A DNA stretch of 64,000 nucleotides from Glandiceps talaboti (lineage: Eukaryota; Hemichordata; Enteropneusta; Spengelidae), in assembly GCF_964340395.1 (NCBI RefSeq), contig NC_135569.1:4847540-4911539 (forward strand). Reading direction: 5' to 3'. The translations under genes were made by a program, and so were the position numbers. This document shows positions 23,501 to 34,387 of this stretch, one piece after another (the stretch's first letter is position 1; each line of letters opens with the position of its first letter). The notes under the pieces were generated by a model. That model had not been told where the DNA came from. It saw only the letters and a program-made list of their open reading frames with translations, and ran no database searches.

Positions 23501-25374
23501 GAACAAGGCATTTTTAGTCACTATTTATTTTAGCGTTTTTGTTTTCCGGTGAATAAACGAAAATATGTCTGTAGTGAAAATTTCAAGGTTTACAGTATAT
23601 TAAGTAAAGAATTCATTAAAATCTGGAAACCTATCAAGATGGTTATGTAGTAAGCTCGATTTAATTAAATAAGTACATGAAAAATGGTTCTCTAGCAGAG
23701 CCGTGAAAAAAGTTGATCAAGGACAAAACAATGATCCGATGTAATCCTGATGGCACTACTGATAAGACGCAAGTACCAAGGACTGAATTATGGGTCTTTA
23801 ACCTTATTTGTGACACCCAATGATATCAATTTGTTTATCTTTATGTGATCAGTGATTGGTGCAGCAATGGTGTGTTTATTCCCACTATGGCCACCTTGGA
23901 TGAGACTCGTTACCTACTACATCAGTTTGGTAGCTGCTTGTTTGGTTGGATCAATTCTTGTGTTAGCTGTGTGTAAGTACACCATACTATGACATCTATA
24001 ATTTTTGTAATTTTCCCCATATAATATCATCGGTCTCTGGTATCCATAGCAACCATAATTTTGAGTATATCGAATTTTCTACAAGATGTCAAGTCATACT
24101 CAACCATATAGGTATGCACACAGTTTGTCTGTCATTATTGTTAATTGTTAATTAATTACTGTGAAGGGGAACTCATGAAAATATGTTGTTGTTAAAGAGG
24201 AACACCACACAGCAAGAAATAAAGGTATTTTCTTTAACTTTGGGTTCTAGTCATTTTATCAATCATTCACTCATTTACTTTAGGTGCCATGAATGTTTGT
24301 GTTCTGCTGTTATATATATGCATGTCTGTTGACTCCCATGACACAATGTGTGTCTATGGTAAGAACTTACACTGAACAATGAATGATTGACAAGTTTCAA
24401 TTCACTTGACACAATGCATGTCTATGGCAAGGACCTCCACTGAACAATGAATGAGGAACAAGTTTCAATTCACTGTTGACACAATGTATGTCTATGGCAA
24501 TACAAGGGCCGCCACTGAACAATGAATGAGGAACAAGTTTCAATTCACTGTTAACACAATACGTGTCTATGGCAAGGACCTCCACTGAACAATGGATGAG
24601 GAACAAGTTTCAATTCACTGTTGACACAATGCATGTCTATGGCAAGGACCTCCACTGAACAATGAATGAGAACAAGTTCACCTCAGTGTTTCTTTGCAAT
24701 CGTTGGTTCAATATGTGATGTCAAATCGTGAAATTATTCTCCAGAATCACAAGTTGACAACAATGCTTTTATTTCCTGTAATGATATTCCCTTTAAAATG
24801 TTATATCCTGGTTATTGGAAAAACAAAAGATTAGTATAGTTTGACCACTAGGAGTGCTATTCACTGTGTATATGTTTCTTCTTATTTCACAGTGAGATGT
24901 ATTCTATTTGTTTTGATATGGGCCGTAACTTTTGGAAAACATCATTTCTGGCTCTTCCCGAATTTAATGGCAGATGTTGGAATTATGGAATCTTTCAAAC
25001 CGGTCTACATACACAAAATGACGTCTGCGGATACCACACCTAAAACGGACGACAAAGAAAACGAAAAGAGCGATGATAGAGAAGAAGAAGAAAAAGAACA
25101 AAAACAAAACGAAGAAAACCAAGAAGAAGAAGAAAAGGAAAGTGGAAAAGAATCGGAAAATGAGGAAAAAGAAGAAGAAGAAGAAGAAGAAGACGAGGAA
25201 AAAGATAAGGAAGAGGACGAGGACGAGGAAGGGGAAAAATTTGAAGGGGAGGAATTAAAAAGAAGTGATAGCACGAATGGAAGCGGGATGGGGGAAGGTT
25301 TTGAGGTTATACACCAGGAAGAAATTACAGCTGTTACTGAGGAAATGGAAGAATCTGAGTCTAAACAGTCATGA
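16611..25374 (+). CDS. SEC62: Translocation protein SEC62
   Basis: Eight coding exons: 16611-16646, 20727-20841, 21485-21581, 22205-22397, 22657-22761, 23282-23342, 23853-23972, 24893-25374. They total 1209 nt and 402 aa, close to the usual length of animal SEC62 (about 400). Residues 1-90 hold the conserved cytosolic N-domain ([37 protein letters not shown]). Residues about 100-150 are a Lys/Glu-rich linker. YVWVFDP and KTFVMGLLL lead into the first membrane segment (about 196-216, ending FPLWPPW). A second hydrophobic stretch spans about 225-260, then [14 protein letters not shown]. The tail from about 290 is highly acidic and ends with a FEVI motif. Known role: ER membrane subunit working with SEC61/SEC63 in post-translational translocation; in mammals it is also an ER-phagy receptor. 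Identification is firm. Confidence 0.97.
17580..17775. repeat. Dispersed repeat, homologous to 53325-53475
   Basis: TTGCTGAATAAAG, TAATGAGTA, CCTTTACAGTGAGCAGAATA and GGGGTCTAG-AGCTAGACTA occur in the same order in both places. In SEC62 intron 1. Confidence 0.65.
17989..18475. repeat. GT-rich compound minisatellite
   Basis: Pure (GT)n, then repeated blocks containing TAGGATGTGTGTGTATGTGT, ACATGTGTATGTATGTGTGC and GGGATTGTGTGTATGTGT. In SEC62 intron 1. Confidence 0.92.
19430..20010. repeat. Degenerate tandem repeat, about 130 bp x 3
   Basis: Landmarks CTGTCTAA-GCAGGCTGTA, TTGTCATCAATTT and AACAATGTCATGTGACCTGT recur near 19465, 19770 and 19910. In SEC62 intron 1. Confidence 0.7.
20240..20528. 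repeat. (GGAT)n and (GT)n microsatellites
   Basis: (ATGG)n variants at 20240-20465, then (GT)n at 20470-20528, in SEC62 intron 1. Confidence 0.92.
21802..21921. mobile_element. Short inverted-repeat element in SEC62 intron 3
   Basis: GGTACTAGAAGACATC at the left and, inverted, GGCACTAGTAGACATC at the right, with GCTGTTATG/CATAACAGC inside. About 120 bp. Confidence 0.45.
22762..22985. repeat. Degenerate tandem repeat, about 75-85 bp x 3
   Basis: GGGTCGTAAA/GGAGTCATAAAG and CCTCAACTTCAGCATGATTG blocks repeat three times directly after a SEC62 exon. Confidence 0.65.
24196..24798. mobile_element. Copy of the CCAGGAAATA MITE expanded by an internal minisatellite
   Basis: Edges read TTAAAGAGGAACACC and, inverted, TTAAAGGGAATATCA, with the family's subterminal blocks inside. 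The middle (24340-24665) is a roughly 70-bp unit, CTGAACAATGAATGAGGAAC through TCTATGGCAAGGACCTCCA, repeated about five times. In the last SEC62 intron. Confidence 0.6.
25300..25311 (+). other. SEC62: LIR-like motif (FEVI) in the SEC62 acidic tail
   Basis: Residues 379-382, FEVI, fit the LC3-interacting core [FWY]-x-x-[LIV] and are followed by acidic residues (HQEEIT). Vertebrate SEC62 carries a functional FEMI LIR at the equivalent place, so conservation suggests the ER-phagy function is old. The match is visible in sequence; the function is inferred. Confidence 0.65.
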
Positions 25375-25513
25375 TAAAATAACCCAAATATTTTACATAT
25401 TCTACCAATTTCCTATTATTGCCAATGTTACAATATAGCAGTATTGATACTGTATCTAACTGTGTTAGCGCCCTCGCTCGACTAAGGGTCCAATGTAATA
25501 TATGTTGCAATCT

Positions 25514-25773
25514 TTAAGGCTAAGTTACATGAGGAAGTTTGGTAAGCAATTTGTTGCATGCGATTAGGCTAGCAACTGTGACTGAGTGCGTATAAAGGGC
25601 AACATGAGAAGCAATGAATTGCAGAAAATCTGACATGTAAGATTCCTTGTGACGTGCATCTGTTTGATATCGCAAGGCTCTATGTACTATGTACTACTAC
25701 ACAGCAAGTACTTGTATGTGATGAATTGTCTAGCTTGATGGTAACTGAATTGCCTCATGTAACTTAGCCTTAA
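25514..25773. mobile_element. TTAA-flanked MITE with perfect 21-bp ends
   Basis: Left end TTAAGGCTAAGTTACATGAG (25514 on) and right end, read in reverse complement from 25773, are identical over 21 bp. The element is 260 bp, noncoding, 140 bp past the SEC62 stop, so probably within its 3' UTR. Confidence 0.78.
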
Positions 25774-26862
25774 AATAATGACAGTGTCCCTGACGTGCAT
25801 TGATTCATAATTGATTTAAATTGATTCTGTGATTTAAATTGAATTAGAACCACTGTCTGTCCCCTGTAGAAGTTTGAAATGGATTTGAATCAATTTACTA
25901 TTTTAAATGTCCCCATACACAAACATTCAGCAATGCTTTGATATGAGGAGGCGTGCTGCAAATGTTGTGTATTAAAGGGGAATACTAGTGCAGTGCAGGA
26001 AGTAAGTCATTTTGATAAACTTTGGGTTGTGGGATAAGGGAACTGACTTCAGTCCATTTCAAATTTCTTAGTGGGAACAGCTAGGGCATTTATCAGTCAA
26101 TTAGCTTTCCATTATACAAAAGTACTGCTATTGTAAAACCAATCCAGACCATCAACTTGCCTATTCAAAATTTGCCATGATGGCGCTCTACTTCCTGTCT
26201 GTGTGTACCCTTGGGGGTATACATGGTATAGGTTACTTGGTTAATCATAGAGCACTGCTGCTTTCCTCAGTGTCTGAAAAATACAAAAAACATCCCTGAT
26301 TTACACTTCTACTAGAATTTCAAGAGACAAAGCTCTTAAGAAACGGTACTATGAGGTAATGATACCCCCAATTTGAGTGAGGGCGCTGTATTCTCAATTT
26401 CCTGTTTGCAGTCTGGAATGACCTATAATGCACATAGATACAACGTACCTGTCCAGCAACAAGAAATGCTAAAAAAAAAATATATAGAAGAATTACAATA
26501 TCTATTGTTAAACTTATTGTCTTATAAAGATAGTATATTCATTATATTATGTTTGTTGTACTCAAATGTTCTTCCAAATCTGAGATGCTTCGTGGCTTCC
26601 TTGCACTGTGTTTAAATAATGGGTCGTGAGACAATGTTTTAGTGTGGGGATAGGGGTGTGGTGTAAAGACTTGGAATGTTGACATGGTCTGTAAAAATAT
26701 GCAGTGTCAGGCTGCCCTCATTGGTCTACTACTCTCAGAGAAAGTGAAGGTTGCATTGATTAGGGCAGAAGAACACAACGTAAATCTTACAGTCTAAGGT
26801 TTATTTTGATTTGTGAGAAAACAATGGAAATAGGAAAGCTGCACCAGCTGTGAGTGGAACGT

Positions 26863-26863
26863 G

Positions 26864-26892
<29 letters not shown>
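26863..26892. repeat. Poly(T) run
   Basis: About 30 consecutive T; could be the poly(A) tail of a minus-strand retroposed sequence, but no element body was recognised. Confidence 0.8.
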
Positions 26893-26897
<5 letters not shown>

Positions 26898-27279
26898 GAT
26901 TTGTAAGTTGTAATGACTTACTCATAATATTATACACCCTGAACAATATTGAATCACCTATGGTAAACATATACAATATACATAGTATGGCGCAATAAAT
27001 CTAATCAAATTGATTTTTTTGGGTCCGAACTCAAAACTCAGTGCCTCCAATGCAATCATGATTTCATACTGTTGCTGTACTACTTGTGGATAAAATTGTC
27101 CTCTAATTAACATATATATAATGTCTGTTATCGGTATTTTAACAATTTCCAGAGTCAAGTTACTAATGGACCCTCTAGGTCAGTGGTGCTTCGTAGAGAA
27201 GTTGACGACAGATGTTTTAATGAGAATGTGTGATTATACATACAGTGGACGATAACACTTTCAACTCAATATTTTACAA

Positions 27280-27610
27280 CTGGGTAGGTGATAGACCTTT
27301 CAGCTAAAGATCACCCTCTAGAGTTAGGTTAGATCTTCCAAAGAGAATCTCGCCCTAAATAGCAGCATAAGTAGATTATAAACCTTTCAGCTAAATGGCG
27401 CCCTCTACAGTTTAGTTCACATATCTTGCAATGAAGCTCTGACCTATGCAACCAGTTATAGATAATAAGTGAGTCAACTTGGCATCTGGAATCAGGTACA
27501 TAATAGACATTTCATCAAGATATCATCCTGTCAAATTGAATTAATAACAGACCTTTCCTCTAGATGGCGCCCTCTTAAGTTGAGTTAGTATTAGACATTT
27601 CAGCTGAAGT
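27280..27610. repeat. Degenerate repeats with GACCTTTCAGCTAAA and GGCGCCCTCTA words
   Basis: About five imperfect units of 70-100 bp, each with a variant of AGACCTTTCAGCTAAATGG followed by CGCCCTCTA and a GAGTTAG-like segment. Confidence 0.5.
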
Positions 27611-28237
27611 GGTCCCTTATAGCCCAAAAGACAGTACAGGTCTTGTTTCTGTCACTCTCTGTAATTGCCATGTTCCCTGGACTTTATACCACCGCTAACC
27701 ACCCAAATTGCACTAAAACTAAAAAAAATGTGCAGAGTTTTACTACGTTCTTCTCTCTATTACCAAAAAGTTGAAAATCTTGGACAAAAAGCACTGAGTG
27801 CATTGACAAAGGAGGTGAACCAGACTCAATAGAAAAGTAATGATGGCTTCTGATTTTGTGAATAAATGGAAAATAGCATGTGATCTATACCCCCCATTAT
27901 TTTCTCTACTCCACACTGCCTCATGGTCAGTACCAAAATTCCTTATATGGCAAACCCTCATTTACATATTATTTGCATATTCAATTAAACCTTGTGTGTT
28001 CAGTCAATATGGATATCTGTCATTATGTTTCATAAAAGTTGCAATAAACTTGCCATAGAATTACAGACGTAAACTTTCACAGAATTCAAGTCGATGACAT
28101 TATTATTTCACATTTGAATGTAATCTTTTTGATGTTTACCTTGAACATTTGGTATATGTTAGTTTCATAGCAGTTCTGATACTTGTCTCAGTTTTGTCCT
28201 TTGTTACTGTATTTTGCCATCTGTGTTGTCATGGTGC

Positions 28238-28707
28238 TCCACATTTACATGTTACCTGTGATTGGTTGTTTATCACTGAGCATGCTCAGTAAAGTGTTAT
28301 CTTCAATGATTGTAGTCTCGGTTACCCAGACTCCCTTTGACTACTGCCAACCCCAGAGAGTCTTTGCAATACAGCATCAGTGATTTGAACTTGGGAAGCT
28401 AACTGTCTCTAGCCTCAGATGGTTTCTGCTTGGATGAAAATGATTTCTTATTTTCGTCAACTCTGTGTACATTTAATAGAAATCCTGGTTTGAAATTTCT
28501 GAAAATAATCTTCCATAAAACACAATCAAAAGAACACTCTCAGTAAGAGTTGCAACCATGTGATTTTACTATAGAGGTCACGTTGTGGGTTAGCCTTATC
28601 ACACAGCCATCTTGTAACAATCACTGATGATGCAGTGCCCCAGATTCTCCACATTTACATGTTACCTGTGATTGGTTCAATATCACTGAGCATGCTCAGT
28701 AAAGTGT
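28238..28707. repeat. Direct repeat of 60 bp, 410 bp apart
   Basis: CTCCACATTTACATGTTACC through GAGCATGCTCAGTAAAGTGT at 28238-28297 and 28648-28707. Next to each lies a further sequence (TCAATGATTGTAGTCTC), inverted at the second site; a related piece is at 9440-9480. Confidence 0.7.
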
Positions 28708-29144
28708 CATCAGATTCTCTGGGGGCAGCAGAGTTCTGAGACTACAATGATTGGTTCATTTTCTTACAAGCTCACAGAGCATGCTGTGAACATTGTGCAA
28801 AAACTGAAGAGTTGTCTTGAGGAGATTCATTGATAGTTAGTTCATAGGCTAGATCCTATCTATTGCTCGGAATCTGAAGATTTCTGAAGTTTTTCCATTT
28901 CTAGTGAAATAGATTCAGTCAATCAAAAATATAGCTAGACCAACATGTTAACAAAGTTTATACAGTCCTTCACACATTGACGGACACTTGTTATTGACCA
29001 CTTCATTCACGGAGTTACTCATTAATATTCAATTAGTGCAATCATGTTTGACATGCAAATAATGTTTACGACAACCTCCACCATCTCCAGTCTGAAAGTT
29101 ACTCACGTGAAGACACGTAATATCGTCACAAGTTCATATTAATA

Positions 29145-29410
29145 TTCCAATAGGGAACTTGCAAACCCGCCATGTTGAATGTTGCATCATGGGGAATGTG
29201 ATAATAAATGCTAATTAATTAGTATTATGAACAATACTGTTACATTGTTTGTAACCACAAATAATCAATTCATAGTCACTCTGACCATTGTGGGAGGTTT
29301 ATTTTATCTGTAGCTCCAGATTAGGTAATACGATAACCTCAGATAATTGCATAGTCCTTTGGCTTTGCATCTGAGCATGCTCATTCTGGTTTGCAAGTTC
29401 CCTATTGGAG
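29145..29410. mobile_element. MITE with CCAATAGGGAACTTGCAAAC ends
   Basis: CCAATAGGGAACTTGCAAAC at 29147-29166 is repeated in inverted orientation at about 29389-29408. The noncoding interior is about 220 bp. No clear target duplication was seen. Confidence 0.65.
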
Positions 29411-29651
29411 TAACACAGCTGTTGGTGGTAATGTACATTTCAGAACAGAATGAGATTCTAGATAATTGATCACTCTAGACATTGATGGAGATCTCTAAGA
29501 ATCAAAGCCACGGATAGCCTCTAGACTATTTTAATTAAAGTTTGTGTCCAGACCAATTACTTAGGACAATACTTTCATAAATATGTTGGACCAAGTCTGT
29601 TACCATCTCACTGGAATCACTAGAATATATGTATATGTATATTATCATATG

Positions 29652-29918
29652 TTTAAGTGGCCAAACAATGTGAAACAACATATCCCAAGTCCATGTTTAT
29701 AATGCAATAACTTGCAAAACATTAACAAATATGTAAAATGTTTGTTATTGTACGTACAATAGTAAACTTTTCAGACACTTTCTAACTTTTTGTAATTTAT
29801 GAAATTACAAACAAAGTTTTGGTATATGTTGTTTTATATTGTGTGTTTTTTTCAAGTAGAAAAACATAGTAAAGTTGTTTTAAAAATCCAAAATAAATAT
29901 CAATTTGTCATCCATAAT
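29652..29918. mobile_element. TTAA-type palindromic MITE, copy 2 (diverged)
   Basis: Shares the left end TTTAAGTGGCCA, the central TTTGTTATTGTACGTACAAT block near 29740-29760, and the TTTTTCAAGTAGAAAAACAT segment with copy 1. The right terminus is eroded. Confidence 0.65.
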
Positions 29919-29928
29919 ATAAATATTA

Positions 29929-30320
29929 GTCTAGATGCTATCTGTGGCTTTAAATCTGTCTCCATGTCTAGAGGAATCAGAAGTCATGAACCCAAAGTTA
30001 TTCATGCAAATGAGTTAACCCCCAATTGTTTGAATGATGTAGACAGTGCATATTAAAGTAGTGTCCTGATCTGACAAATTGCCATGTTAGTGCGGTAAGG
30101 TCATATCTGCTAATGTAATGAAATGTATCATATATTTACATTATGTAATTGCCTACAAGAAACACTAATTTATGATTGGGCAGCAGAAATATGTGATTGA
30201 TTAACACAAGCATGATGTTAATTGGTGTGTGGGTGGCTATGTTTGAATTTGAAATTTCGTCTCGGCTCCTTATTCTGCTAGACGTGGAGAAAGATTCAAA
30301 GTTACAGATAGCTTCTAGAC
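29929..30320. mobile_element. TA-flanked MITE (GTCTAGA ends), copy 1
   Basis: Ends GTCTAGATGCTATCTGTGG and, inverted, GTCTAGAAGCTATCTGTAAC are flanked by TA on each side, as for Tc1/mariner-type insertions. The interior includes GATTGATTAACA and GTGTGGGTGGCT, shared with the copies at 63244 and 59573. Confidence 0.72.
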
Positions 30321-30984
30321 TACATAAGTACATCATACTTTGACCAGTACATCTTGTGAGAATATCAGTTCTTCATCTTATAATTAGTCATTTTCTTTTC
30401 TTTTTATTCAGAGTAATCCATTGACATGATAGCATCAACCAGTGAAAAAAATAGAAAACATTTTCTTCCGAGTTTTATTGTTTGCACTTACTAAAAAGTT
30501 GATTTTATTTGTGAATTTTCATTTTTTGATAAATGTTTCTGGAAATAAAGAAGGAGATGATTCTGTGATTGGTGGAATTTGTGCTAAATATTGTCTTGAA
30601 ATTTGATGGACACGACACCTTTACCTTTTGTTGAGATAAATGTATTATGGTTATGTTATTGTTGCAAATTGCATGTTCTTTTCATCAATAAAATCATTGA
30701 AAATGAAAAAAATGATTTATGTTTGTCTCCCTTTTGTATGTCACAAGAAAACATGGATCTCAATCTGATTGAAATAAAGAATTTTTCCTGAGACGCGGCA
30801 CTGTGGGAACAAAAAGATTTAAAAAATATATGAAAATATGAAAATGAGATAATGCTATAAAGTAAAGGAAATCTAAAGGTATTCCTACATATTTTTGTCA
30901 GATTTGGTATCGATACTTGTTCTTCAAGTGAAAATAATCGCATAGCATTATCGTTGACAGTGACAGCTATTTAGTCCCAGGGAT

Positions 30985-31101
30985 TGTTAACTGCGCCCTC
31001 TGGAGCTAATCGAGCAGAGCTTGTGCGCATGCCCAAAGTTTTATTTAAAAGTAATGGCGGCGGAACTCTTGACGTTGAAAATACCAACCAAGGAGTAACT
31101 G
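30985..31101 (+). promoter_or_regulatory. Probable promoter and noncoding first exon of the CCDC150-like gene
   Basis: A locally GC-richer block with GTGCGCATGCCC (NRF1-like) near 31022 and AATGGCGGCGG near 31053. A good donor follows (CTG, then gtgaggg at 31102). The next usable acceptor in the same direction is 34347-34348, just upstream of the ATG at 34388. This is the typical look of a TATA-less housekeeping promoter with a 5' UTR exon. It contains a 14-codon upstream ORF at 31054-31098. Confidence 0.5.
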
Positions 31102-34050
31102 GTGAGGGAATATTTTTTGTATAATCGTATTTGCGGTAGTTCTGAAATTACCAACAGCGATTCCAGGGCCAGGAGGGGGATCAGAGTGACTAGGTAAAAC
31201 TTCTTTTGTGGAAAAATTTCTCAGTGTACCCCTTTAGCGAAAACAACAAAATCGGTAAACCTGCCCGCGTTCATGAATTCGTGTATTTACAAATTACACC
31301 GCCTCTAATTTCACACCCAGTCTGAAATAAGAATGAATTTATGCAGTATCGATAGGTGTTTCTTTCCTTTGGGTGATTTTGCAAGGATGTGCAATGAATA
31401 TGTCTTGACATGGCCCAAGCTTGTGAAATAACCCAAGAAGAGAATTTTATCCATAAAAATTTCGATTTTCGTTTTGGACTTTTGCAACGATCAACTTTGT
31501 TATATTGTTATTTGATATCGTCTAGGTGGGGCATGTTTTGTTCCGTAACCTGTGACAAGAAGCACTTTTACAAGACTTCCATTAGGTCCCTCACGAGTCA
31601 CCTGTAGGTCCTTATGCGTCAAAAATGACAAGTTTGTGTAGGGCATAGGGTCTAGTAAACTGTCGTGGACTACTGCACAACTTCACTGCACCCAAGAACT
31701 TTGTGTTTAGCCATTGATTTGTTTCCTTTTCTCCAAGTTCTGATCTGAGATTGAAAGACTTTCCTGGTTTGTAGGATGGGCTGGGGTATACATGAATTTA
31801 TTTGCGAGATTTAGTTAACAATACATACATGGTTGATAGATGTACAATGAAGTGTAGTATCTAGACAGCTAGGTGGACTGCTCCAAGTTTTAACCATGGA
31901 TGTATTACTAAAGGGGAGAATGTAATTTGAATGCCTTGAAAACATCCTCCCCAGACTGGAAGCTTCTCAAGTCTCCACTAGTAAATATTATGATGTATAA
32001 TTCCCCCTTGGGGCCAGACCTTCACTTGCAATGTAGAGTTTCTCCAGGATACCCAGATCATTTTTACCCAGCAAGCGATCTTATATGTTTTCTGAGCAAT
32101 AGCATGGAAGTATAACCAACTGGTTCCCTCTATATATTGCTTGTAAACTAAATATACTCAACACATTTCCAAAATCTGTCAAAATTGTGTGCACTTCTTG
32201 TATCTGACCTCGGCCATAGTACACCATGTACCTGGAACTTGAAGAGTTGTGGTGGTCTCACTACATTTTTATCTCAATCCTGCCTTTCCGTCAAGTATTG
32301 TTGTTACTAGAGCTGTTGGCAAATTTGTGCATCAGAGGTTTTGTGATTGTTGATTGCAAAACAAGGGCAAAGGTCTTGGCTTTGATTGAAATATTGACTC
32401 AAGATTATGACTCCACGACAAGTCTCTTGCCAGCCTAGAATCCATTGGTGTGGATTTTCTCACTTTTAATACAACACCTAGGTTGAGCTGTACAATGTAA
32501 ACATAATTACCATATTCAACATCACTGCAAGAAATCATAATTAATCTAATTTTAGGCTCAAATATATGATTATTATAGCAAAATGCCAGGCGTGGTAGGG
32601 GAAAAACAGGAGCAAAATCACCGCATAACAGGATTCTAGGGTATAACCATCTGTAGTAAAAGCCTCTGGATTATACTAGTAGTACATGTACATGCACATG
32701 GTATTCAAGTTGTATGCAGGTGAGATAATGAGTATGGTCTTTTAGTCCTTACAGTCTTTTAAGGAGAGAAAAAAATGGTCTATTATAGTATATAAAATAG
32801 TGAATTGTCTGTAAATCCACTGTTTTCACATCTTTTGTGTAACTTCTGAACTGTTTATCTCAGAAATTTAACAACCTTTTATTATAGTATGACAAACTTA
32901 ACAACAAGTTACAACATATCTGTCTTGGCATAGTGCCAAGGGGATCACATGTATAGGATATTCACCTGGTTGCTATGGTTTCAGAGGTATGGAGGGTAGT
33001 TGAAGCTATGGATACCATAGGGTCTGTTTCAATCTCTGTCATCCGTAGAATAATGGACATGAAATGTATATCAACATGTAATAATACCCAGTGCAATGAA
33101 TACTCAAATCCACCTGTCAACACATGTACATATATGATATAGTGAATGTTCATGTCAGACTTTTACTGAGAACTTCGATATAAAATCATTTTCATGAATC
33201 ATCTAACAACTGCGTTCTTCCAGAACAAGGTAAATTACATGTATTAACAGAGGTGGAGAACTCTTTTGCAGTTTCTGAACACACTCTAAACTTGTACATG
33301 TATTCGTTCAAAATAAGTTTTTAATAAGCCCACTTCTGATTAGGCTTAATATTTTGGTGTTAAAACAGCTGACTGTCATAGAAGAAATTTGTCAAGAACG
33401 AGTGAATAATCATGTGGCGCCCTTGATAAATTATGTGTATAATGTTGCACATGTGAGAACGTGCTGTGGGATTGAAACCTTGGCCTTTAACACCTATTTC
33501 AAGCCATGTCGTACCATTTGGGTCATAAGTTGAAAATATGTATTTTTATGTTACATTATCATTGCAATTATTGGTTCTTACATGTAAAGAATGTGTGTTG
33601 AAATGATAAAATATAGTGTTTGTTGTGAAGTTGTGAAATTGTGAAATAGCCTAGTGATTTATAATACCCAAAAGTTTACATGTTGATATAATAGTGTATG
33701 GGAATACAGGTCCTTTCTTCTCCTTCCTCAATCAAACAGTTATTAGAAAATTATACAACCATTAATGCTTTGTCAATAAAGTGTTTTTACTGAGGTTGAG
33801 GAACTCTGATAACAATAAGGGTGTATGGGGTTTTAAAAAAAGACATTGCTTCCCATAGATATCATGCTAACTGTGTTCGGGATTCCCAGTAAAATGATGT
33901 GGGAGCCCTGGTAGATTTCAGTACTTGCCACCTTTAGCAAAACACTGCAATTGTTATGTGTTTTTGAAGTTTGAATCTTGAAATGTCCTATTTTTGAAAT
34001 GAACCAGTTTTACATTAAATGTAACTTGGTTTTGAAAATAGATCAATAAT

Positions 34051-34240
34051 GGGAACACCATTCCAAGAAATAGAGACATTTTCATCAACTATGGGCTCAG
34101 GAGAGTCATTTCATGATTTTACATCACCTACAATTACTTACACTTACAGAGAAACACCAAGTTGATCGTGTGCCTTATATGGTATCTTTGCTGTGGGGCA
34201 GTGCATGATGGGAGTAGTAGAAACAGTATATTTATGGATG
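34051..34240. mobile_element. Half copy of the CCAGGAAATA MITE
   Basis: Begins GGGAACACCATTCCAAGAAA and includes GAGAGTCATTTCATGATTTT and GCATGATGGGAGTAG. It closely parallels 7388-7575. Confidence 0.6.
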
Positions 34241-34387
34241 CATAATGACTATTATTAATTCCTAAGTGCTTATTCCCTTCAGTGTAAAACATTTCTCCTT
34301 TATAAGTTAGTAACTGTTTTTGACATTACCTTTTTTCTTTCTCTTCAGGCTTTGAAAAAAACGTTTAATTTGTTTTAAATTTCCAAG

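Larger units (their letters stand above)
25375..30990. other. Intergenic region between SEC62 and the CCDC150-like gene
   Basis: No convincing exon was seen. The first part is presumably the SEC62 3' UTR, but no close AATAAA follows the stop; the first clear one I see is at 26994. The region holds a TTAA-flanked MITE (25514-25773), a T run at 26863-26892, degenerate repeats with the word GACCTTTCAGCTAAA (27280-27610), a 60-bp direct repeat (28238 and 28648), and three inverted-repeat elements (29145-29410, 29652-29918, 29929-30320). Confidence 0.7.

Noticed and set aside
25005-25274. Poly-Ser ORF on the minus strand
   Set aside because: Shadow of the acidic SEC62 tail; the plus strand is the recognised protein.
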